DNA from: Flavobacterium enshiense
GTDB taxonomy: Bacteria > Bacteroidota > Bacteroidia > Flavobacteriales > Flavobacteriaceae
NCBI RefSeq assembly: GCF_022836875.1
Contig: NZ_CP090376.1
Span: 2,232,001-2,296,000 of the forward strand
Direction: 5' to 3'
Length of the DNA: 64,000 nt
Part shown: positions 56,502 to 64,000 of the stretch, in pieces
How the letters are laid out: each line of letters begins with the position of its first letter
Position numbering within the stretch: the first letter of the stretch is position 1
Translations under genes and position numbers: made by a program
Notes under the pieces: generated by a model
What the model was told of the DNA's origin: nothing
What the model saw: the letters and a program-made list of their open reading frames with translations, nothing else
The model's database searches: none

Positions 56502-57878
56502 ATGAGAAAAATTTACTTTTTAATAGTATGTCTTTTATCAATATTTGGTTTTGCTCAGGATGGAGCATTGGATTTAGACTTTAATTCTGGTGTTGGATTT
56601 AATGGATCTGTACGTGAAATTCTGTTACAACCAGATGGTAAAATTGTTGTTTTTGGCTTTTTTGATACTTATGATAATGTACCCAGAGACATGATTGCCC
56701 GAATTAATTCGGACGGGTCATTAGATGCCGGTTTTAATTTCTATTCAAATTTCAATTATATTTCTGATATATTATTGCAACCGGATGGAAAGATTATTTA
56801 TTCCGAATGGGATGGGGTAAATTTTGAAGGCAAAATCCGCCGTTTAAACTCTAATGGTTCAGTTGATCAGACTTTTAACATTGGAAATAGTGCAGGAAGT
56901 ATATCTTCTTTAGGATTGCAATCTGATGGGAAAATAATTATTTCAGGGGGGTTTGTTAGTTTTAATGGGCATTCAATAATCAATTTAGCTCGATTAAACT
57001 CAAATGGATCATTCGACCCTACTTTTTCATCTGAAGTAGAAGCGAATTTTTTTAACGCTTCTACCAGTGGTCATGCAATACTTATACAACCGGATAATAA
57101 AATTATTATTAATACTAAAAAACTTGGTGTTGTAAAATTAGCACGTTTAAATCCAAATGGCTCTTTAGATTTAAGTTTTAATGCACCCGAAGAAACTTAT
57201 GCGAGTAAATTTCTTTTACAGCCGGACGGGAAAATCGTATTTTCAAGAGAAATTGATTTTGCTTTCCCTATAGTTAATTCACTATATCAAGTATCACGCT
57301 TAAATGCAAATGGATCTCATGATGTAACTTTTGGATCAACATTTTTAGATGATATGGAGTACAATATTAATTCAATTGCTTTGCAATCAGATGGTAAAAT
57401 ACTCATAGGAGGGGATTTTAATTCCTATACTTCTAATCCAAAAATGTTGGCGAGATTAAATGCAAATGGAACTCTTGATACCAGTTTTCAGACAGGAACC
57501 GGTCCAAATCATCGTGTTGACGCTATTGTGTTTAAACCAAATGGGAAAGTTGTAATTGGTGGACATTTTACAGAATACAATGGTGTTCCCAAAAATTATG
57601 TAGCCCAAATAATCGGCGTTTCAAGATTAGCTGTCAACCCGTTTGAAGAGAAGCAATTTGCATTTTACCCAAACCCGGTAAAAGATATTTTGCATTTAAG
57701 TTTGCCTGAAGAAAATTCCATAGGAGAATATGAAATCTATGATTTAGTTTCTAAAAGGATTGTAACCAACTCATTAAATGAAAATCAGATTAATGTAAGT
57801 AATCTGGCCGAGGGGATTTACATACTTAAAATTAAAACAGATAATGGCGTTTTTACCAGTAATTTTGTCAAAGAATAA
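56502..57878 (+). CDS. T9SS-exported delta-60 repeat protein
   Basis: 458 residues: a signal peptide (MRKIYFLIVCLLSIFGFAQ), about seven delta-60 repeats of roughly 45-55 residues (core LQPDGKIVVFG, ARLNSNGSxD, then xFN), and a type A sorting domain (FAFYPNPVKDILHLSL, then GIYILKIKTDNG). The repeats probably form a beta-propeller-like surface protein, with the ligand unknown. Its stop codon overlaps the first bases of a displaced E1 3' fragment, so the gene is wedged between two copies of the E1 end. This suggests arrival by recombination at that site. Confidence 0.88.
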   Translation: MRKIYFLIVCLLSIFGFAQDGALDLDFNSGVGFNGSVREILLQPDGKIVVFGFFDTYDNVPRDMIARINSDGSLDAGFNFYSNFNYISDILLQPDGKIIYSEWDGVNFEGKIRRLNSNGSVDQTFNIGNSAGSISSLGLQSDGKIIISGGFVSFNGHSIINLARLNSNGSFDPTFSSEVEANFFNASTSGHAILIQPDNKIIINTKKLGVVKLARLNPNGSLDLSFNAPEETYASKFLLQPDGKIVFSREIDFAFPIVNSLYQVSRLNANGSHDVTFGSTFLDDMEYNINSIALQSDGKILIGGDFNSYTSNPKMLARLNANGTLDTSFQTGTGPNHRVDAIVFKPNGKVVIGGHFTEYNGVPKNYVAQIIGVSRLAVNPFEEKQFAFYPNPVKDILHLSLPEENSIGEYEIYDLVSKRIVTNSLNENQINVSNLAEGIYILKIKTDNGVFTSNFVKE

Positions 57879-57879
57879 A

Positions 57880-58089
57880 GTGGTTGTCCTTCAGGAAGAT
57901 ATGTTGTATGAAGATGTGGCCAGCGATATTTCAGCGATGATCATGGAAAACTGCTTCGAGTACTTAGATGCTCCGGTTCGCAGAGTGGGAAGTTTGGAAT
58001 TGGATATTCCGTTTATGAAATCGTTGGAAGATCAGTATTTGCCGAAAGAACGATTTGAAAAGGAGTTACTGGAATTATTGAAATATTAG
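57880..58089 (+). pseudogene. Displaced second copy of the E1 dehydrogenase 3' end
   Basis: From 57880 the frame reads VVVLQEDMLYEDVASDIS to the stop at 58087-58089, aligning with the last 69 residues of the E1 protein at 56,132-56,341. By eye 57 of 69 residues agree. The DNA differs mostly at third codon positions, so the two copies diverged while both were under protein-level selection, and not by decay after duplication. There is no start codon of its own apart from an ATG inside the delta-60 gene. It is most likely the original E1 end, left behind when a replacement end plus the delta-60 gene was inserted. Confidence 0.85.
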
Positions 58090-58095
58090 AAATAG

Positions 58096-58127
58096 AAAAT
58101 CCCTAACGAGAGTTAGGGATTTTTTTT
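58096..58127 (+). terminator. Terminator after the displaced E1 fragment
   Basis: AAATCCCTAAC and GTTAGGGATTT form an 11-base stem around GAGA, followed by a T-run. It sits at the same place relative to the E1 end as the terminator of the intact gene, as expected if this was the original 3' end. Confidence 0.88.
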
Positions 58128-58219
58128 GACCGTTCATGTAAATTGTCAGAGTAGATTTTGATATGTATCCCTTATCGGGAGTTAGAGTTATAATAAATGA
58201 GTTGTTTGTTTACTTACTT

Positions 58220-59491
58220 TTAACCTTTTGGTGTTGCTATTTCGTTTTCTTTGATATAAAGCAAGCCGTCAAAAAGTTGCAACCACTTTCCTTTTTGACT
58301 TATATGTCCCAGCATTATACTATTAAATATTTCATTACGCTTTTCAGGATTACTTTTGTAAATTTCATTAAAATCAATAAAGCCAAAATTGAATTTTCGT
58401 TTATCCAATTCGAATTCTAAAGATTCTTTTGGTGCCATAATTTTAGTTACTTTAATGCTTTCAATATTAAAAGGCATTTTTGAAAAACCTTTAGAAGAAG
58501 TTGTTGCAATACTATAAACTTTGTCAGCATATTTGTTCTTAACATGTTCACCGAAAACGGTCACTTTAGAATATATTTCTGGATCACCTACCGCAGAAGT
58601 CACTTCTCTCACGTTTGTAGCACCATGAAAATTGGCAAGCCAAACTATAATTTTAGCATTTGGATTTCTTTCTTTGAAATAGATTAAATTCCTTGCCATT
58701 TGATTGTCCCTCATATTTACTTCATAAGCTAATTTTTCATCTTCATTGCTAAAAGATTTAGGATTACATTTCATATTCACATGAGTGATTAGGTTTTCTA
58801 ACATTTGCGTAAAGAGATTGTCGTTAAAAAAAATAGTTTCGTTGGCTTCTATTATTTTCTGTAACTGCAAAATGAAAAAATCATATTCCTCTATAGTGAG
58901 TGACTTTTCATTGTCTTGAATTTTATCAAAAATTGGAGATAATTTAACCCATTTATCTTTGTTTGAAGTTGACCAATTATTTTTTTCTAATTCATTTTTA
59001 ATAAAATCTATAGTTAGTATTGCGGTAATTCTTTCATATGGTTCTATACCAACTAAAGAAATGTTTTTATTTTTTATAAAATTCTCTAACGGTATCATTT
59101 GCTTTGCGAAATTCCAAGGACTCCAATAGTCATACCAGTCACTTTCAAAGTTGGGAGCTAAATTATCTTTTAGAGAACTGCGTCCGTTAATGTACTCCAT
59201 TTCAATGAAATCCATGCCTTCCAAAGCGATGGTGTTAAACCCTTTTTCTTCAACCAGATATTTAACAATTTGGGTTTTTACTTCAAATGTTTTTCCTTCA
59301 CCATGAGCCGCTTCACCAAGAAGTATGATTTCTTTATTCTCAAGGTATTTATCTAATTTTTTAAAGTCATTAGGAATTCCATTTTCAGATTTTAATTCTG
59401 TCATTTTATCGGAGAGTTCCGTGGTTATTTTTTTATTGCATGAGATGCAGAAAATAGTGATAAGCAGGATGGATATTTTTTTCATTTCCAT
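58220..59491 (-). CDS. Erythromycin esterase-family lipoprotein
   Basis: 423 residues. A lipoprotein signal (MKKISILLITIFCISC) is followed by an EreA/ChaN-like hydrolase fold: KEIILLGEAAHGEGKTFEVK with the likely catalytic His, GFNTIALEGMDF, LVGIEPYE, and IIVWLANFHGATNVRE. Characterised Ere enzymes open the macrolide ring. Most family members in environmental bacteria have unknown substrates, and a lipid anchor is unusual for a resistance enzyme. The start may be the Met at 59485. It ends facing the E1 fragment and is part of a variable region. Confidence 0.86.
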   Translation of the reverse strand: MEMKKISILLITIFCISCNKKITTELSDKMTELKSENGIPNDFKKLDKYLENKEIILLGEAAHGEGKTFEVKTQIVKYLVEEKGFNTIALEGMDFIEMEYINGRSSLKDNLAPNFESDWYDYWSPWNFAKQMIPLENFIKNKNISLVGIEPYERITAILTIDFIKNELEKNNWSTSNKDKWVKLSPIFDKIQDNEKSLTIEEYDFFILQLQKIIEANETIFFNDNLFTQMLENLITHVNMKCNPKSFSNEDEKLAYEVNMRDNQMARNLIYFKERNPNAKIIVWLANFHGATNVREVTSAVGDPEIYSKVTVFGEHVKNKYADKVYSIATTSSKGFSKMPFNIESIKVTKIMAPKESLEFELDKRKFNFGFIDFNEIYKSNPEKRNEIFNSIMLGHISQKGKWLQLFDGLLYIKENEIATPKG

Positions 59492-59867
59492 TATTTTAGT
59501 ATAGTATACAGGTTAAAAGGGTTGTAATAATTGTAAGAATATAATTTAAAAGCTAAGTAAATAATTATAAGAAAACTTCCCAAATAAAGTTGTCAACATT
59601 ATAGCAGTGTTATTGTTAACAGATTGTGGTCAAAATGAAAATTATTATTTTTTAATCACACTTTCGTGACCAAATCAAAATTTTAAATTGAATGATCACA
59701 AAAGTGTGATTTAATTAAAATACAAAATTATTTAATCACAATATTTAATGATACAGTAATGCTAAATAAAAAAATCCCTGACGTGAGCTAGGGTAGTGTT
59801 CTCTGGTTTGGTGTTCAGGCTGGACAATGCCCGCAGGACTTGTTAAGCATTACTGCCTGACCGTTTG
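59492..59867. other. Intergenic region with inverted repeat and attC-like hairpin
   Basis: 376 bases without a gene. AATCACACTTTCGTGA (59654-59669) and TCACAAAAGTGTGATT (59696-59711) form a 16-base inverted repeat with one mismatch and a 26-base spacer, possibly an operator. At 59772-59793 half of a terminator-like hairpin (ATCCCTGACGTGAGCTAGGG) loses its T-run. A nested long hairpin follows (TCAGGC/GCCTGA enclosing AATGC/GCATT, about 59815-59860), reaching the stop codon of the serine hydrolase gene. Confidence 0.5.
59654..59711. repeat. 16-base inverted repeat upstream of the esterase gene
   Basis: AATCACACTTTCGTGA and TCACAAAAGTGTGATT are complementary except for one base, with a 26-base AT-rich spacer. 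A third partial copy (TAATCACAA) follows near 59735. It lies about 165 bases upstream of the esterase start and could bind a dimeric regulator. Confidence 0.45.
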
Positions 59868-60998
59868 TTATGTGCCTGCGCTGATGTAAAAGTTATCTAA
59901 TTTGTTTAAATACCTTTCGTCTGTAATTCCTGTACGATTGAAGAAGATTACACTTCCTTTTTTTAAATCAGGATAAATTCTGATTTCGCAATAGTAGCCA
60001 CCTCCACCACCGGCATGAGTAAAATACTTTCTTCCGTTAAGCTCCCCGACAAACCACGATAGGCACATAGCTGTATTTTTACTTTTGTTGTTTTTGTTTT
60101 CCTGAAAAAGCATTGCTTTATATTTATCGGAAATCAAAGTACAATTGTCTTTCAGAAGTTCCTGAATGTAAGCCATAAAAGCGAGAGGCGTGCCAATCAG
60201 TCCGCCATAAGATGCGCCGTTAGGATAGAAGTTTTTGAATGGTCGCCATTTCCCTTCAGCTTCTTCCATGAATTTGGATTTGTCAATGAAAAAACCCAAC
60301 AGAAGATTGGTAAATGACAGTTTTTTGTGGTAGCCTGTTGCGTGTGTTTCCTTATTGGTAATAGTAAAGGCTAAATCATTGGGGTTAATGGGTAATTTTC
60401 GGATGATATTTTGGGAAATATATTCGTCATAAGTCGTATTTGCCACTTTTTCAATGAGCTGTCCTAAAATAACATAGCCAAGATTTGAGTATGTAAATTT
60501 TTCATTTGGTTTTGATTTTACTTTATTGTTCTTTTCAAAAATCGGTTGAAAGAACCTATTGCGGTCAAAAACGCTCTGTTCGCTGTCTAGGTGTATCCAA
60601 GCAAGCGGGATGAGATTTGGTATACCTGCTGTGTGGTTCAATAAGTGTTTTACTGTGATTTTCGTTCCGTATTGAAATTCTGGTAAATACTGAACTACAG
60701 GCTTGTTTATATCAATTTTTCCTTGTTCGGCCAACTGTAAAATTGCTAATGCAGTAAAGGTTTTTGTTACGGAAAAAGCATTATAAGTCGTGACGGCGCT
60801 GATTGGTTTCTGTTTCGCAATGTTGGCAAAACCCATTTGAACCGATTTTAAAACGTTGTCCTGATTAAACAAGAAGTACTGGACAGAAGGCGTTTTGTCA
60901 TTTTCAACTTCGCTGGCGAGGATTTGCTCTATGTCTGTCATGTCTTTTGTTTTCCTGGAGTTTCCATAGATTGCTAAAAGTGTTGAATTTTTAGTCAA
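59868..60998 (-). CDS. Serine hydrolase of the beta-lactamase/PBP4* family
   Basis: A 376-residue class C beta-lactamase-like hydrolase. It carries the nucleophile motif SVTK, the YSN motif in FTYSNLGYVILGQ, and HAGGGGGYYCE as the third (KTG-like) box. There is no signal peptide from either possible start (60998 or the Met at 60941 before TDIEQILASEVEN), so a cytoplasmic esterase or peptidase is more likely than beta-lactam resistance. The stop codon overlaps the first bases of an attC-like hairpin, and the gene may have entered as a single-gene cassette. Confidence 0.87.
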   Translation of the reverse strand: MTKNSTLLAIYGNSRKTKDMTDIEQILASEVENDKTPSVQYFLFNQDNVLKSVQMGFANIAKQKPISAVTTYNAFSVTKTFTALAILQLAEQGKIDINKPVVQYLPEFQYGTKITVKHLLNHTAGIPNLIPLAWIHLDSEQSVFDRNRFFQPIFEKNNKVKSKPNEKFTYSNLGYVILGQLIEKVANTTYDEYISQNIIRKLPINPNDLAFTITNKETHATGYHKKLSFTNLLLGFFIDKSKFMEEAEGKWRPFKNFYPNGASYGGLIGTPLAFMAYIQELLKDNCTLISDKYKAMLFQENKNNKSKNTAMCLSWFVGELNGRKYFTHAGGGGGYYCEIRIYPDLKKGSVIFFNRTGITDERYLNKLDNFYISAGT

Positions 60999-61033
60999 CT
61001 TGTTTCAGGATGATACGGGCGGTTTCAAGACCT

Positions 61034-61366
61034 TCAATACATCAAATGTATTTTTTCTTTGTTTCTCCAACCGGCCTGATTTTCATATTCGACAAAATAT
61101 ATTTTTATGTCGGCCTGATTTTCATAATCTACAAAATATATTTTTTTATCAGCTTGATTTTCATATTCTACAAAAAACCACTTTCCATCATTTTTGCCGG
61201 CTTGGTTTTGGTATTTTACTTTATAAATATTTAAGTCGGCTTGATTCTCGTATTTAACTACAAATACTTTAATATCAGCCTGATTAGGGTATTTGACGGA
61301 AAATACTTTTTGTGAATAACAAAAGAAAGTAAAGAATAAAAGTAAAATAGTAAAGGAACTTTTCAT
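61034..61366 (-). CDS. DUF6150-type 13-residue repeat protein, exported
   Basis: 110 residues. A signal peptide (MKSSFTILLLFFTFFCYSQ) is followed by six 13-residue repeats at 20-32, 33-45, 46-58, 62-74, 75-87 and 88-100, with consensus K-(V/I)-(F/Y)-x-V-(K/E)-Y-x-N-Q-A-(D/G)-x. The end is RNKEKIHLMY. Three residues (NDG) interrupt between repeats three and four. This matches DUF6150 of Bacteroidetes, in which the core is often YKSEAD. The regular period suggests a short beta-solenoid or stacked beta sheet. Function is unknown. Confidence 0.8.
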   Translation of the reverse strand: MKSSFTILLLFFTFFCYSQKVFSVKYPNQADIKVFVVKYENQADLNIYKVKYQNQAGKNDGKWFFVEYENQADKKIYFVDYENQADIKIYFVEYENQAGWRNKEKIHLMY

Positions 61367-61647
61367 CTTAAATAAGTATTTGAAAGTTTACCAATAAATT
61401 TATAATTCTAGAAGTGTTTCATGAGCCTCCTTGAGGAAAAACGAAACGGCAAGACTTTGATTGTATTTCTGCGGAAATCGTTTCGGGAAAACACAAAATT
61501 TCAAAATTTACGCACCCTTGCATAAGCCATTTTCTATCTACTAAATTACGAAAAAGGAAATAAAACCAGCTTATGTGGAATAGAAATACAAACGTTCAAT
61601 TTTACATTTATAGTTTCCGGCTTTATGTCTGAAATTCTTTTCGATGT
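61367..61647. other. Intergenic stretch with possible minus-strand gene remnant
   Basis: 281 bases. On the minus strand a short open frame ending at 61400 reads KRFPQKYNQSLAVSFFLKEA and on to a stop, about 35 residues with coding-like composition but no start and no recognised family. It may be the tail of a lost gene. Nothing else is seen. Confidence 0.25.
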
Positions 61648-61947
61648 TTAAAGCCAAAGAGTTACTGCGATATTTTCGCCTTTTTCAATCTTTTCCTTTT
61701 TTCTGATTTCGGCTTTTAAGGGTAACAGGTATGTCTTCATTTTTGTGTCAAACCAAATGGCGGTTTCCCATTCATTATTGCCGATTTTCGCCGTTGCTTT
61801 CAGCCGGCCCCAGCCTTCTTCCTGCCATTTGAGATTCTCCCGTATTTCTTTTGCCATTTCTTCCGGAAGCGAAACAAAATGCCAGCCATCGGGTCCAGGA
61901 TACTGCCAGATTTTTGCAGAAAACACGTATTTGATTTTACCGTCCAT
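61648..61947 (-). CDS. DUF1905 domain protein
   Basis: 99 residues matching DUF1905: KYVFSAKIWQYPGPDGWHFV at the start, GWGRLKATAKIGNNEWETAI and TYLLPLKAEIRKKEKIEKGE. In other bacteria this small beta-barrel domain is often followed by a YdeI/OmpD-associated domain, which is absent here, so this is the short form. Function is unknown. It is the last of a run of small minus-strand accessory genes. Confidence 0.87.
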   Translation of the reverse strand: MDGKIKYVFSAKIWQYPGPDGWHFVSLPEEMAKEIRENLKWQEEGWGRLKATAKIGNNEWETAIWFDTKMKTYLLPLKAEIRKKEKIEKGENIAVTLWL

Positions 61948-62046
61948 TATCTTGAACTGTTTGTCGTTTTGTTTCGGTACAGTTTTTTTAAATTATCAAA
62001 TGCTGTGCTGTTGTTGTTATGAAGATCTGCTTCTTTTACGATGCAT

Positions 62047-62601
62047 TTATTTTTTTACAGACTCATAATAGAGAACTACTGCACCAGAAGCCAATGTTTT
62101 TGTGTTTAAGAGTTTAAGATCAATTCTGTTCCTGATGTTTTTGAATAATGGTAAGCCATTTCCTAAGATAATTGGATGAACGCAAATCTGGTATTCATCA
62201 ATTACGTCTAGCTGCGCTAAGTTTACAATCAGACTTGGACTGCCAACGAAAATGGGTTTGCCTTCCTGCTGCTTGAGTTCTAAAATTTCGGCTTTAATGA
62301 TTTCCTTTTTCAATATTGTATTTTTCCAATCAACATTTTTCAAGGTGCGGGAAAAAACAATCTTTGGGATATCATCTATCAGTACGGCAAATTCATCAAT
62401 TGGTTTGTTGCCAGTAGGATTTTTTACTACGGCCGGCCAAAAACTTTCCATGAGCTGATAGGTGATTCTTCCGTATATGAGGATGCCGGCATTCCTTAAC
62501 AGGTCATTATAATGCTGATGCAGTTCGTCATCGGCATTCACTGCTGTGTGATCGCAAAACCCGTCAAGCGTCATATTTATAGCTGCAATTAGTTTTCTCA
62601 T
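62047..62601 (-). CDS. Dihydrofolate reductase/RibD C-terminal-family protein (first copy)
   Basis: 184 residues of the RibD_C/DHFR-like fold: RKLIAAINMTLDGFCDHTAV at the start, LIYGRITYQLMESFWP, KIVFSRTLKNVDW, IFVGSPSLIVNLAQLDVIDE and YQICVHPIILGNGLPLF. These small proteins probably bind NADPH and reduce an unknown pterin-like or other substrate. They are not the main folate enzyme. It is arranged in tandem with a paralogue 29 bases upstream. Confidence 0.88.
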   Translation of the reverse strand: MRKLIAAINMTLDGFCDHTAVNADDELHQHYNDLLRNAGILIYGRITYQLMESFWPAVVKNPTGNKPIDEFAVLIDDIPKIVFSRTLKNVDWKNTILKKEIIKAEILELKQQEGKPIFVGSPSLIVNLAQLDVIDEYQICVHPIILGNGLPLFKNIRNRIDLKLLNTKTLASGAVVLYYESVKK

Positions 62602-62630
62602 GTATAATTCCTATTTGTGATTATTTTTTT

Positions 62631-63239
62631 TTACACGCTTACAGTTCCGGTTTTCACTTCTCCGGCTCGTTTGTAACTGACTATGATTACTCCTTTTGAT
62701 GTAACGATACTTTCGATTAATGTGAATGCTGCCGGAATCGTTCCATTATTAAACAGTTTTTTACCTTTTCCAAGTGTTAACGGGTGAATTTTGAGTCTGA
62801 TTTCGTCTACAAGGTCATTCTCAAGTAAAAGCTGGATGAGTTCGCTGCTGCCCCATACCTGAATGTCAGGGCCTTTTGAATTTTTGATTTTTTTGATATC
62901 CTCCAGGTTCTTTATTACTACTGAGTTTTTCCATCCTGTAACTAACGGGTCTGATTCTTTGAGGTTTTTGGAAAATACATATTTTGTACCATCATTAATG
63001 CCCGGCCAAAAGTCTCCATGTTCGGGCCAGTAGTTTGCCCATATTTCATATGTTTTCCGGCCTAAAAGATAATCGGCGGGTTTTAGTTCTTCCTGCACGA
63101 CTTTGCCATAAACGTCATCACCATAAGGTGCTGTCCAGCCGCCATATTTGAAACCGTCTGATGTGTCTTCCTCAGGGCCGCCGGGGGCTTGCATTACACC
63201 ATCTAATGTGATCATTGATAAAACGATTATTTTTCTCAT
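62631..63239 (-). CDS. Dihydrofolate reductase/RibD C-terminal-family protein (second copy)
   Basis: 202 residues of the same family as the next gene downstream: RKIIVLSMITLDGVMQAPGG, DYLLGRKTYEIWANYWPEHG, KYVFSKNLKESDP, IQVWGSSELIQLLLENDLVD and IHPLTLGKGKKLFN. The insert with GGPEEDTSDGFKYGGW near residues 20-36 differs from its neighbour. The two are moderately diverged, so the duplication is old or the genes were gathered independently. Substrate is unknown. Confidence 0.88.
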   Translation of the reverse strand: MRKIIVLSMITLDGVMQAPGGPEEDTSDGFKYGGWTAPYGDDVYGKVVQEELKPADYLLGRKTYEIWANYWPEHGDFWPGINDGTKYVFSKNLKESDPLVTGWKNSVVIKNLEDIKKIKNSKGPDIQVWGSSELIQLLLENDLVDEIRLKIHPLTLGKGKKLFNNGTIPAAFTLIESIVTSKGVIIVSYKRAGEVKTGTVSV

Positions 63240-63344
63240 ATTTCTCTTTATTTAATGATTTACTTTTTAAAAGGCTACATAAGAAATAATAAAAATAGTG
63301 GGGCTGTTTTTTATATAAATGGTCTCGGAATGACTTTAGGGTTC

Positions 63345-63695
63345 TTACTTTCTCAAAATCTTTTCCATTGCTTTTCCTTTGGCTAATTCGTCTATTAACT
63401 TATCTAAATAACGGATTTGCTGCATGAGTTTATCTTCCATGTCTTCTACGCGATAGCCGCAAATTACACCGGTAATTTTTGAAGCATTTGGGTTGATTTG
63501 AGGGGCTTGGGCAAAGAAGTCTTCAAAATTGGTTTTATTGTCCAAGAGCTGCTGAAAGGTTTGTTCGTTATAGCCGGTCAGCCAAAAAATGATTTCGTGT
63601 ACTTCTTCTTTTGTACGGCCTTTTTTCTCTGCTTTAGCAATATAATGCGGGTAGACACCGGCAAACGACATTTTAAAAACTCTTGTATTATCCAT
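63345..63695 (-). CDS. DUF2200 domain protein
   Basis: 116 residues matching DUF2200: [20 protein letters not shown] at the start, [20 protein letters not shown] and [21 protein letters not shown] small cytoplasmic protein of unknown function found singly in many bacteria. Its start lies 22 bases after the stop of the methyltransferase gene, so co-transcription is likely. Confidence 0.9.
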   Translation of the reverse strand: MDNTRVFKMSFAGVYPHYIAKAEKKGRTKEEVHEIIFWLTGYNEQTFQQLLDNKTNFEDFFAQAPQINPNASKITGVICGYRVEDMEDKLMQQIRYLDKLIDELAKGKAMEKILRK

Positions 63696-63717
63696 TTTAC
63701 TAATTACTGCTGTTGTT

Positions 63718-64000
63718 TTACTTCTTTGTTGCGGTTATGGAATATACCATCGGAATTTTATTATCCAGATGTTCTATTCTGTATTTTTTGGGTTCAGGTT
63801 CGATTGTTTTATTGAAACAGTTGTAGGGCGAATAATCAAATTCATCGAGGGTGTTTATTTCAAGTCCGTTTTTAATCAGGTAGTTTATGACTTCGCCTAA
63901 ACTATGATTCCACGATACATACGTTTGGGTTATGGCTGCATTTTTATCGGCATAGGTTCCGGTTTCTGTTTCTATGATGGGGCCTGAATTGAAATAATTA
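63718..64000 (-). CDS. Class I SAM-dependent methyltransferase, C-terminal part (cut by window end)
   Basis: 94 codons open to the right edge on the minus strand and end at TAA 63718-63720. The reading [18 protein letters not shown], then [31 protein letters not shown] and [13 protein letters not shown], matches the C-terminal lid of small-molecule SAM methyltransferases of the UbiE/Methyltransf_25 type. The catalytic Rossmann part lies beyond the window. The substrate is unknown. Confidence 0.75.
   Translation of the reverse strand, partial: NYFNSGPIIETETGTYADKNAAITQTYVSWNHSLGEVINYLIKNGLEINTLDEFDYSPYNCFNKTIEPEPKKYRIEHLDNKIPMVYSITATKK

Noticed and set aside
57844..58089. Independent 81-residue gene
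   Set aside because: Its ATG lies inside the delta-60 gene, and from 57880 on it is the E1 C-terminus. It is a displaced fragment and not a new gene.
58220..59491. Macrolide resistance gene
   Set aside because: Only family-level likeness to erythromycin esterases is seen. The lipid anchor and the environmental context make a resistance claim unsupported.
59780..59880. True integron attC site with integrase
   Set aside because: The paired core RYYYAAC/GTTRRRY boxes are not both present and no IntI-type integrase is seen, so only an attC-like hairpin is claimed.
59868..60998. Beta-lactamase conferring resistance
   Set aside because: There is no signal peptide, and the motifs fit the broad esterase/peptidase group of this fold.

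Overview
The window looks like a chromosome segment of a Flavobacteriaceae bacterium, probably Flavobacterium or a close relative. The evidence is AT-rich DNA, several type IX secretion (T9SS) sorting domains, TAnnTTTG promoter boxes of the Bacteroidetes primary sigma factor, few Shine-Dalgarno sites, bacillithiol synthesis (BshA), and Bacteroidetes-type TamB, LptD, MutS2 and fused E1 dehydrogenase proteins. No rRNA, tRNA or CRISPR array was recognised.

Left accessory region (1-10,060). A tyrosine recombinase with a palindromic promoter/operator is followed by a 600-base att-like stretch and two gene remnants: the C-terminus of a type I restriction HsdR, and a DUF3347 copper-handling domain killed by two adjacent nonsense codons. 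Next comes a copper/silver efflux operon: a metal-binding lipoprotein, a CusA-type RND pump split by a frame change, a CusC outer-membrane channel and two CusB adaptors. All but the pump and channel carry a CxMxP...CPxC metal-binding domain. A short direct repeat (CTGACGGGAT) lies at both ends of the metal block and could mark an island.

Core region (10,100-54,150). Mostly housekeeping and envelope genes: a PG_1098-type methyltransferase, an AI-2E family permease, tandem M43 metalloprotease lipoproteins, a DUF4159 protein, rsmE, tsaD, tamB, pfkA, gap, an N-acetylglucosamine kinase, ridA, lptD divergent from two N-acetylmuramoyl-L-alanine amidases and an MlaD protein, a membrane Fe-S/CCG redox pair, a GH3-serine hydrolase fusion, bshA, aroC, two T9SS cargo proteins, mutS2, ung, a transglutaminase-like protein, a nucleoside phosphorylase, a SUI1 factor and an Fe(II)/2-oxoglutarate-type oxygenase. 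Many convergent pairs share strong bidirectional terminators. The envelope genes (tamB, lptD, amidases, mlaD, GH3 fusion) together concern outer-membrane assembly and peptidoglycan turnover.

Right variable region (54,365-64,000). A fused branched-chain 2-oxoacid dehydrogenase E1 gene is followed by a T9SS delta-60 repeat protein, and then by a diverged second copy of the last 70 codons of the E1 gene. This suggests that the delta-60 gene arrived together with a replacement E1 3' end. Beyond it lie single-gene accessory units: an erythromycin-esterase-like lipoprotein, a serine hydrolase ending in an attC-like hairpin, a DUF6150 repeat protein, DUF1905, two RibD-C/DHFR-like reductases, DUF2200, and a methyltransferase cut by the window end.

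All calls rest on reading the sequence and on recalled family motifs. No database search was run.
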